Below, in pieces: positions 1-4,875 of a DNA stretch of 12,022 nucleotides (positions within the stretch are counted from its first letter, which is position 1; every line of letters starts with the position of its first letter). Below the pieces are notes generated by a model. The model made no database searches, had not been told where the DNA came from, and was given only the letters and a program-made list of their open reading frames with translations. This DNA comes from Candidatus Dormiibacterota bacterium (GTDB lineage Bacteria > Chloroflexota > Dormibacteria > Aeolococcales > Aeolococcaceae). Location of the stretch: contig PMYJ01000211.1 in the NCBI GenBank assembly GCA_003170875.1, positions 1 through 12,022 of the forward strand. Direction: 5' to 3'. A program made the position numbers and the translations under genes.

Positions 1-19
1 CCTCTCCGCCACCCATCGC

Positions 20-95
20 GCGCTCGTAGCTCAGTGGATAGAGCACCGGCCTCCGGAGCCGGGTGTCGGGCGTTCGAATCGCCCCGAGTGCGCCA
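20..95 (+). tRNA. tRNA-Arg, anticodon CCG, CCA encoded
   Basis: The full cloverleaf can be drawn by eye. The acceptor stem is 20-26 with 85-91, including one G-U pair. The D arm is 29-44 with stems GCTC/GAGC. The anticodon stem is CCGGC/GCCGG around loop CTCCGGA at 51-57, so the anticodon is CCG at 53-55 and decodes CGG arginine codons. The variable loop has five bases, and the T arm at 68-84 has stem GGGCG/CGCCC and loop TTCGAAT. Discriminator G92 is followed by an encoded CCA at 93-95. CGG is a frequent arginine codon in high-GC genomes, so this should be a heavily used tRNA. A near-copy of its 5' half starts at 192. Confidence 0.95.
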
Positions 96-191
96 GAAAA
101 CGAAGTTGGAACGACAGTCGGACGACGGCTGAACGGCAGCCAGGCCCTGCCGGTCGGTCCCATACTCGCGACTCGCGACTTCACTTTGTGC

Positions 192-263
192 GCGCTCGTA
201 GCTCAGCGGATAGAGCACCGGCCTCCGGAGCCGGGAGCGGGGGTTCAAGTCCCTCCGGGCGTA
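192..263 (+). tRNA. Second tRNA-Arg, anticodon CCG, no encoded CCA
   Basis: The acceptor stem is 192-198 with 256-262. It ends in a G-U pair at position 1:72 and has another G-U inside. The D arm and anticodon arm match the first tRNA except for one base in the D loop (AGC for AGT). The anticodon is CCG at 225-227. The variable loop is four bases, the T stem is GGGGG/CCCTC with one G-U pair, and the T loop is TTCAAGT. The discriminator is A263, and the next bases are CTT rather than CCA, so CCA would have to be added after transcription. The terminal G-U, the weaker T stem and the lack of CCA raise the chance of a decaying duplicate, but every stem still closes and it could be functional. Confidence 0.83.
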
Positions 264-433
264 CTTTGTTTCTCGCGCGGCAGGAACTCGTCGCCTATGC
301 GGCGCTCTTCGCCCTCGTGTCCTGCTTGATCTTCGCCTTCGCGACGGTTCGCGGCCATCTGCCCGCGTACGTGGGTACACGCGGCTGTTTCGCGCCCTTG
401 ACCGCGTGCCGGCCAACCCCCGCAACGGGTACT

Positions 434-475
434 GGAGCCCCCCTGCGGCTCCGCTGGCCCAGTCATAGGGCCCAG
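434..475. terminator. Possible paired hairpins downstream of the kinase-fold gene
   Basis: This lies within the gene-free stretch 264-488, just beyond the stop codon of the minus-strand gene at 489. Bases 434-439 (GGAGCC) pair with 447-452 (GGCTCC) around a 7-base loop. Bases 454-460 can pair with 468-475 (GGGCCCAG) with one bulged G. Neither stem is followed by a T run on either strand, so this is only a weak candidate for transcription arrest between the convergent tRNA and protein transcripts. I see nothing else of note in 264-488. Confidence 0.3.
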
Positions 476-488
476 GGCGCCGACCCCG

Positions 489-1367
489 TTACCACCATTC
501 GAACGGCCGGCCGTCCCAATCGTCCAGCCGCGGGTACCACGGGTGGTCGGCCAGCTCCTCCAACCTCCCCTCGAAAGCGTCGACCTCGCTGGCGCTGAGC
601 AGCCGGCGGAGCGCGGCTCGGAGGGCGGGGCGGGAGTCTCCATCCCGGAGCCGCCGCACCAGCTCGGCGTCGTCGGGATCGAGGTCGCTCCCACCCAGGT
701 CGAGGAGAACCGTCCGCTGGCGCGGGTAGGGGAGAAAGGTGAGCGCGTTGTCGATCCCCCAGACGTGGCCGGTTCCGTCCACGAGGAGGTGGGCACGCTT
801 GCGGTCGGCGTTGTTGGCGAGGACGTCGAAGACGGCGAGCCTGTGGAGCTGTGCCTCCAGGTCGGGGGCCACGCTCTCCGGCAGCGGCTCGTCTCCCGGG
901 TGGATGTAGAGCTGCACGCTCCCCGGCCCGTGCGGCCCGTCGCGCAGGGCCGTCGGGGGCACCACGCCCATGGCGGCGGCCGCGCTCAGGAGGTAGGCGG
1001 CGCGCTCGCGGAGATGGAGGGTGTTGCGGGTGAAGTCGTGGAGCGGTCGCTCGCCGCGGGTCGGCTTGTAGATCGCGCGCATCGGCTGTCCCGCAACGTG
1101 AGGGTCAGGAGCGTCCAGCTCGAGCAGGAAGACGGCGTTGCTGGAGTGGACGATCCGGCCCAACGCCCGGACCGGGGCGGTGGCCAACTGCTCGACGACC
1201 GCCGCGTCCTCCCCGGACGCCAGGGCCGCGATGTCCTCGGCCGCCCGGATGAACCTCCGCTGAGCCGACACCGCATCGGCATCGGCTGCCAGCCGTCCCA
1301 GCAGCATCCCCGGCCCCGGGTCCAGGTGCCGCCGCCCACGGCGCCGTTGCTGCGGCTCAACGTCCAT
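489..1367 (-). CDS. SCO1664-family protein with PI3/4-kinase-like fold
   Basis: The 292-residue product matches my recollection of the SCO1664 family (TIGR03843), small proteins with a phosphatidylinositol-kinase-like fold that are usually annotated as hypothetical. Family core motifs are visible: ALGRIVHSSNAVFLLEL near 68-84 as the glycine-loop region; AIYKPTRGERPLHDF near 98-112, whose K101 is the probable nucleotide-binding lysine; NNADRKRAH at 185-193, with D188 as the catalytic-loop aspartate; and GIDNALTF at 204-211, with D206 as the metal ligand. All key residues are present, so an active phosphotransferase or nucleotide binder is plausible, but no substrate is known to me. The ATG at 1367 has no clear ribosome-binding site and the first ~60 residues precede the core, so a start at Met21 (1307) is possible. 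The gene lies 29 bases downstream of a small membrane protein gene on the same strand and is probably cotranscribed with it. Confidence 0.85.
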   Translation of the reverse strand: MDVEPQQRRRGRRHLDPGPGMLLGRLAADADAVSAQRRFIRAAEDIAALASGEDAAVVEQLATAPVRALGRIVHSSNAVFLLELDAPDPHVAGQPMRAIYKPTRGERPLHDFTRNTLHLRERAAYLLSAAAAMGVVPPTALRDGPHGPGSVQLYIHPGDEPLPESVAPDLEAQLHRLAVFDVLANNADRKRAHLLVDGTGHVWGIDNALTFLPYPRQRTVLLDLGGSDLDPDDAELVRRLRDGDSRPALRAALRRLLSASEVDAFEGRLEELADHPWYPRLDDWDGRPFEWW

Positions 1368-1396
1368 GGGGAGATGCTAGTGCCCGGCGCCCGGTG

Positions 1397-1783
1397 TCAC
1401 CCCCGGCGGTGCGTGCTACGGGCCACCTGAATGCCCACCAGCGCCAGCAGGACTGCGATCCCGATCAGAAGCAGGATCGCGGCAAGCCCCTTCGGGGTGG
1501 TCGTGCCGAGGCCCACCGCCAGCAGGAGCACCGCGATGGCGATGAGCGCGACGTTGGTCCCCCACAGGCGCCACCTCAGCGGGGAACGTGGGGCGCGCCC
1601 ACCCTGGATACCGTGGATGATGTCCTCCTCCCGGCTCCTCCGGCGGCGAGGGCCGCGGTCGGGTTCGCCGCCACCCTTGGGGAGATCGTTGCGCTCGAGA
1701 AGGTCCCACCACTCCGGAGGCACGTTCGTGGACCGCGAATCCGGGGGGAGCCCGTGGGTCGGACGGTAGTCGTCGTCAGGCAT
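1397..1783 (-). CDS. Small membrane protein with two helices, unknown function
   Basis: The 128-residue product has no family I recognise. The first ~75 residues are polar and cytoplasm-like, with an aromatic PPEWWDLLERNDLP stretch at 22-35 and an arginine-rich patch RRRRSR at 46-51. Two hydrophobic segments follow at about 76-93 and 100-118, with only a TTTPKG turn between them. That gives a helical hairpin with both ends probably inside, and the C-terminus RSTHRRG is positively charged. I chose the ATG at 1783 because it gives a compact protein and has a weak GGGA site four bases upstream. The frame stays open to 1963, but that extension is low-complexity and has no clear start. The gene precedes the kinase-fold gene by 29 bases. 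Confidence 0.7.
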   Translation of the reverse strand: MPDDDYRPTHGLPPDSRSTNVPPEWWDLLERNDLPKGGGEPDRGPRRRRSREEDIIHGIQGGRAPRSPLRWRLWGTNVALIAIAVLLLAVGLGTTTPKGLAAILLLIGIAVLLALVGIQVARSTHRRG

Positions 1784-1941
1784 CACGTCCCACTGCGCAC
1801 GCCATACGGTCCGCCGGCTGTGGTGTGGGCCACGGCAAGCGGCCGCGTCTCGATGATACCTCCGGGGGAGCGTGGGGTCGACTGCCGGATCGGCTCCGGC
1901 CACCGCCGGGGCGGGCTCGCCCGTCGCCGCATCCGAACGCC

Positions 1942-1947
1942 GGAGGG
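1942..1947 (+). promoter_or_regulatory. Ribosome-binding site deciding the glycosylase start
   Basis: GGAGGG is a near-perfect Shine-Dalgarno sequence five bases before the GTG at 1953. It supports this start over the in-frame GTGs at 1872 and 1983. Confidence 0.65.
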
Positions 1948-1952
1948 CGGAC

Positions 1953-2624
1953 GTGGCCGGCACTGATCACCCCGGATCGGGCGTGGCGACGCTGCAGTCC
2001 CTGCAGGAAGCGCAGCGCCGCTGCACTCGCTGCGTGGATGCCGGCTACCTCGTCGCCGCCAAGCCCGTCTTCAGCGGCCAGTCCGGACAGCGCATCCTGC
2101 TCGTCGGCCAGGCGCCGGGGCCGGTGGAGAACGACTGCACCCGGCCCTTTGCCGGTCGCGCCGGCCGTCAGCTGATGCGCTGGTTCGAGCGCGGCGGCTT
2201 TGCCGGTGAGGCGGATGTCCGCTCTCGCGTCTACATGACGTCGATGACCACCTGCTTCCCCGGGCGCACACCCGACGATCGCGGGGACCGCCGGCCCGGT
2301 TCCCGTGAGGTGGCCCTCTGCTCGGGGTGGCTGGACGCGGTCCTGACCCTCCTCACACCGCGGCTGGTGATGCCGATCGGCAGCCTCGCTCTCGCCCGCT
2401 TCCTCCCGCGCCATCGCCTGGACGACGCGGTGGGGCGCCTCTTCGACACCTCGGGAGCTGTGGTCGAGGCGCCCGGAGAGGTCCCAGCTGTCCTCCCCCT
2501 GCTCCTTCCCCTGCCCCACCCCTCGGGGCAGAGCCGCTGGCTCAATGACCCCGCTCGCGCTCGCCAATTGGAGCACGCCTTATCCCGACTGCCCCAGCTG
2601 ATCGGCTGGTCGGAATCCGGATGA
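1953..2624 (+). CDS. Uracil-DNA glycosylase superfamily, [4Fe-4S] type
   Basis: The product resembles family 4-like uracil-DNA glycosylases, which remove uracil from DNA to start base-excision repair. From the GTG at 1953 it has 223 residues. Four cysteines fit the iron-sulfur cluster pattern: C24 and C27 in RRCTRC, C101 in MTTCFPG, and C123 in EVALCSGWL. Motif A is LVGQAPGPVEND at about 50-61, followed by RPFAGRAGRQL. Motif B is PLPHPSGQSRW at about 186-196, with H189 the likely catalytic or base-contact histidine. Classic family 4 enzymes read GEAPG. The Gln here, with GDR and HPSG, fits a subfamily I recall from Actinobacteria and Chloroflexi. The start is set by GGAGGG at 1942-1947, five bases before the GTG. 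An upstream GTG at 1872 has its purine run only one base away. The gene heads the plus-strand cluster. Confidence 0.88.
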   Translation: MAGTDHPGSGVATLQSLQEAQRRCTRCVDAGYLVAAKPVFSGQSGQRILLVGQAPGPVENDCTRPFAGRAGRQLMRWFERGGFAGEADVRSRVYMTSMTTCFPGRTPDDRGDRRPGSREVALCSGWLDAVLTLLTPRLVMPIGSLALARFLPRHRLDDAVGRLFDTSGAVVEAPGEVPAVLPLLLPLPHPSGQSRWLNDPARARQLEHALSRLPQLIGWSESG

Positions 2625-2632
2625 GCGGGCGA

Positions 2633-2641
2633 TGCTATCAT
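2633..2641 (+). promoter_or_regulatory. Extended -10 promoter candidate (TGCTATCAT)
   Basis: TGCTATCAT matches the extended -10 pattern TGnTATAAT in all but one position. It lies in an AT-rich patch (2631-2668, including TTTTTGTTT at 2651-2659) that stands out in this GC-rich region. I see no good -35 hexamer at 16-18 bases upstream; extended -10 promoters can work without one. Transcription would start near 2648, giving a leader of about 39 bases before the GTG at 2687. Confidence 0.4.
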
Positions 2642-2686
2642 CGGTCGCTGTTTTTGTTTCCGCATAGTGAGGGCCAGGGCGCCTCC

Positions 2687-3160
2687 GTGCCCGATACCGA
2701 ATCCACTCCGACGCCGACCGTCAGCGGGGTGGGCAAGGACGCCGAGGACATCCTCGAGCGGATCTTCACACCGCGACCCAAGGCCTCTCCCGCGGAGCAG
2801 GCAGAGCGCGTGCTGCGCCGACCGCGGCGGGTCGTCTATTGCGCCATCAGCAATCGCAACTTCTACTGGCGCCAGCACATCAGCAAGTTCGTGCTCGACG
2901 AGGGGGCCGTGCCCATCGTCCCCTTCATGCTCTTCGACTACTACCTGCTCCACACCGTTCCCAAGGAGACGGTGCGCGAGGCCTTCAACAACCTGATCGT
3001 CAAGTCCGACGAGATGTGGGTCTTCGGCAGCATCTCGCTGGGCGTGAAGGTCCAGATCGGGATCGCCAAACGCTTCCACAAGCAGGTCCGCTACTACGAC
3101 ATCACCGACCTCCCCTATCGGGTGGTCTCCGTCCCTGAGGCGATGGTTCGCGAGGAATGA
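2687..3160 (+). CDS. Nucleoside 2-deoxyribosyltransferase-like protein (DUF4406/DUF7768 type), Glu-to-Gln at the catalytic site
   Basis: The 157-residue product has the landmarks of the small nucleoside deoxyribosyltransferase-like fold. A strand plus nucleotide-site loop reads VVYCAISNRNFYW (49-61). Next come VPIVPFMLFDYYL (75-87), with an aspartate in the substrate region, and KSDEMWVFGSISLGVKVQIGIA (106-127), the family's 'cDelWvfG..iSeGM..EI..A' block. In that block the glutamate expected to be the nucleophile is Q123. Classical members cleave and re-form N-glycosidic bonds of deoxynucleosides; with Gln, binding without turnover is more likely. An ATG at 2621 would overlap the glycosylase stop and add 22 residues, but that segment is full of AT-ending codons (TAT, CAT, TTT, AGT) unlike the rest. 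I therefore prefer the GTG at 2687, with AGGG at 2676-2679 seven bases upstream. The stop overlaps the next start (ATGA). Confidence 0.7.
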   Translation: MPDTESTPTPTVSGVGKDAEDILERIFTPRPKASPAEQAERVLRRPRRVVYCAISNRNFYWRQHISKFVLDEGAVPIVPFMLFDYYLLHTVPKETVREAFNNLIVKSDEMWVFGSISLGVKVQIGIAKRFHKQVRYYDITDLPYRVVSVPEAMVREE

Positions 3161-3849
3161 CAGCCGGCGCGGAGGTGTACGCGCGCCCGCCGCTGCTGGT
3201 CGTCCTCGAGCACGTTGAGGACGAGGGGCCGGGTCTCATCGGGGAGATGGCAGCGGGGATCGGTCTGCAGGTGCACCGGGTCGGGACGGGCGATCCGCTT
3301 CCCAACCTCGACCGGATGCCGCTCCTGGTCGTGATGGGCGGTCCCCAGGCCGTGTACGCCCCCGACCAGCGGCTGCGCGACGAGGTGGCGCTGATCCACG
3401 ATGCGGTGACCCGCGGACTGCCCATCCTCGGTGTCTGCCTCGGTGCACAGTTGCTCGCCGCTGCTTGCGGAGCCGCGGTCACGCCGGGTGAGCGCGGACA
3501 GGAGCTCGGGCTCGGGGCGATCACGCTCACGGGGTCGGGACGCGACGATCCGGTCTTCGCCGGCTGCGGCCCGGCGCTCCCCGTGCTTCACTGGCACGAC
3601 GACACCTTTGATCTGCCGCGCGGCTCGTGCCACCTCGCGAGCAGCGACGCATACGTCAACCAGGCCTTCCGGCTGGGACGCGCCTACGGCTTTCAATTCC
3701 ACATCGAGATGGACGCCCAGCTCCTCGAGGCCTGGTCGCGCCAGATCCTCCTGCCCGAGGATGCGCTGGGATGGTTGCGGCAGACCGAGCCGCTGCGCCG
3801 CGGCGTTATCGCTCGCTGGCTGCAGCAGGCCGTCGACGCCGTCCTCTGA
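3157..3849 (+). CDS. Class I glutamine amidotransferase (GATase1), GMP-synthase-like
   Basis: The 230-residue stand-alone amidotransferase domain hydrolyses glutamine and would pass ammonia to a partner or act on its own substrate. The triad is complete: C94 in the nucleophile elbow GVCLGAQLLAAACG (92-105), and H182 and E184 in GFQFHIEMD (178-186). The oxyanion-strand motif VVMGGPQAVY (58-67) and the VLHWHDDTFDLP strand (143-154) are typical of the GuaA-like or YfeJ-like single-domain group. There is no synthetase domain, so this is not GMP synthase itself. The ATG overlaps the previous stop by four bases (ATGA at 3157-3160), with GAGGA directly upstream, so translation is probably coupled. 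The substrate is unknown; gamma-glutamyl hydrolysis is another activity seen in such proteins. The gene converges on the lipoprotein gene across an 82-base gap in which I see no convincing terminator. Confidence 0.88.
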   Translation: MTAGAEVYARPPLLVVLEHVEDEGPGLIGEMAAGIGLQVHRVGTGDPLPNLDRMPLLVVMGGPQAVYAPDQRLRDEVALIHDAVTRGLPILGVCLGAQLLAAACGAAVTPGERGQELGLGAITLTGSGRDDPVFAGCGPALPVLHWHDDTFDLPRGSCHLASSDAYVNQAFRLGRAYGFQFHIEMDAQLLEAWSRQILLPEDALGWLRQTEPLRRGVIARWLQQAVDAVL

Positions 3850-3931
3850 CGGGGACGCGCGCCGTGCAAGGCACCCTGGTCCAGCCTCTTCCACATGGCT
3901 GAGGTCGAGTCCGCCCCACCTCGAGGCTTCG

Positions 3932-4564
3932 CTACTCGGGCGGCGCGAGTCGATCCAGTAGTGGTGCGAAGCCCTGATAGAAAGGCGGGTTTCCGTCTAT
4001 GATTGCGGAGGTCTTACCGTTGTCGAGGGTGGCGCAACCGCTATCGTCATACCAGAGATCGACATCCTGCCGCCCCGGGTACGCGAATGTCAGCACCGAG
4101 GCGCTGCCGTTGCCGTTCGGACACGACAACGACCCAGGGGGGCGGGCGAGGGAGATGGCGGCAATCGACGTCGCAAGCTGCCGCGACGTGGTCGTCTCCA
4201 GAATGACCTGACGATAGAGGGTGCGCCCTGATAGCGGCAACACCGACGGACCGCCATAGTTGCCCCTGTATCGACAGATCAGTGCGGCGACGGGGTTGGG
4301 GGGCACCAGCTCACTTCCCAGCCCCTCCCCTGTGTTCCGCACATCCTGCCAGTCGTTCAAGGACATCGGGCAACCTGCGCTGACGTCGATATGCACCTGC
4401 GGTGTCCGGGCCACGATGGTCCATGGCTTCACTGGGCCGCACCCAACCAATCCCACGACGCATGCGACAGCCATCGTCAGGGGAAGGCGCCTGAAGAGCC
4501 GCGTCACCACCAGATTCTCGCTCGACCTGGCAGGGATGAGGCAATTCGTGGCCATGATCCGCAT
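3932..4564 (-). CDS. Putative secreted lipoprotein, unknown function
   Basis: The 210-residue product matches no family I recognise. A hydrophobic segment with basic residues before it (RLFRRLPLTMAVACVVGLVGC, 22-42) ends in the lipobox LVGC, which marks C42 as the lipidated cysteine. The mature part would be ~169 residues outside the membrane and contains cysteines C65, C92, C148 and C177 that could form two disulfides. The ATG at 4564 is supported by GAGG five bases upstream. It leaves an unusually long n-region, so a GTG at 4507 or 4510, or Met31, remains possible. The gene lies 40 bases downstream of the 86-residue protein gene. Counted 60-base lines are about 55-70% GC, somewhat below most neighbours (about 70-73%), which may mean later acquisition or relaxed codon use. 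Confidence 0.65.
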   Translation of the reverse strand: MRIMATNCLIPARSSENLVVTRLFRRLPLTMAVACVVGLVGCGPVKPWTIVARTPQVHIDVSAGCPMSLNDWQDVRNTGEGLGSELVPPNPVAALICRYRGNYGGPSVLPLSGRTLYRQVILETTTSRQLATSIAAISLARPPGSLSCPNGNGSASVLTFAYPGRQDVDLWYDDSGCATLDNGKTSAIIDGNPPFYQGFAPLLDRLAPPE

Positions 4565-4604
4565 GGTCGCCTCATGATCTGCCGGCTCGCCGGCGTCGTG
4601 CCGA

Positions 4605-4865
4605 TCAGCGCCAGCGGCGCCGCATCTGCTCGCGCCACTCGGGGAAGTAGCGCTCGATCACGGTCAGATCAAAGCGGGGAAGGATCTCGACGGCCCGCTC
4701 TCTCTCCAGCAGGAACTCGAACGAGCCGCGCACCAGCGACACCTGGTCGGGCGCTCCCAACTCCTTCGCCAGCGTCTCGGCCGCGGTCACCGCGAAGCTC
4801 CGGCCGTCCACGCGCACGCTGAAGGCGGAGTCGCCCTCGGCCCGCACCTCGATCACCGCCGCCAT
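4605..4865 (-). CDS. Conserved hypothetical protein, 86 residues
   Basis: This small soluble protein has an N-terminal beta-rich half (AVIEVRAEGDSAFSVRVDGR, residues 3-22) and a charged helical half. The block VRGSFEFLLERE (45-56) followed by ILPRFDLTVIERYFPEW (61-77) resembles a conserved small-protein family I recall from actinobacteria and related high-GC phyla, of unknown function. I place the start at the ATG at 4865, which has GGAG five bases upstream. A GTG at 4871 adds only two residues and lies within that site. The gene begins 10 bases after the propeller gene's stop, so the ribosome-binding site sits in the junction and translation is probably coupled. Confidence 0.72.
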   Translation of the reverse strand: MAAVIEVRAEGDSAFSVRVDGRSFAVTAAETLAKELGAPDQVSLVRGSFEFLLERERAVEILPRFDLTVIERYFPEWREQMRRRWR

Positions 4866-4875
4866 ACCCACTCCG

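Noticed and set aside
96..191. Direct repeat ACTCGCG ACTCGCG (164-177) and a CATACT -10-like box between the tRNAs
   Set aside because: Two 7-base units are too short to call a repeat element, and no -35 box lies at the right distance; not strong enough to annotate as a promoter.
63..598. Two overlapping plus-strand frames (88 and 136 residues) containing VAQRIEHRPPEP and SSADRAPAS
   Set aside because: These strings are the familiar false translations of a tRNA gene; both frames run through the tRNA at 192-263 and have no other coding support.
245..796. 183-residue minus-strand frame
   Set aside because: It overlaps the SCO1664-family gene in another frame, is low-complexity (Ser/Pro/Arg/Gly) and runs back into the second tRNA.
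543..1430. 295-residue plus-strand frame opposite the kinase-fold gene
   Set aside because: It is an antisense shadow created by high GC in third positions; the minus-strand protein has clear family motifs and this one has none.
1872..1952. N-terminal extension of the glycosylase from GTG 1872
   Set aside because: Its purine-rich site is only one base from the start codon, the encoded segment is low-complexity, and GTG 1953 has a properly spaced GGAGGG.
2231..3079. 282-residue minus-strand frame opposite the glycosylase and deoxyribosyltransferase-like genes
   Set aside because: It crosses the boundary of two real plus-strand genes and shows no recognisable domain.
3850..3931. Terminator between the convergent amidotransferase and lipoprotein genes
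   Set aside because: Only 5-bp stems (for example CAGCC/GGCTG) can be drawn, with no T run on either strand.
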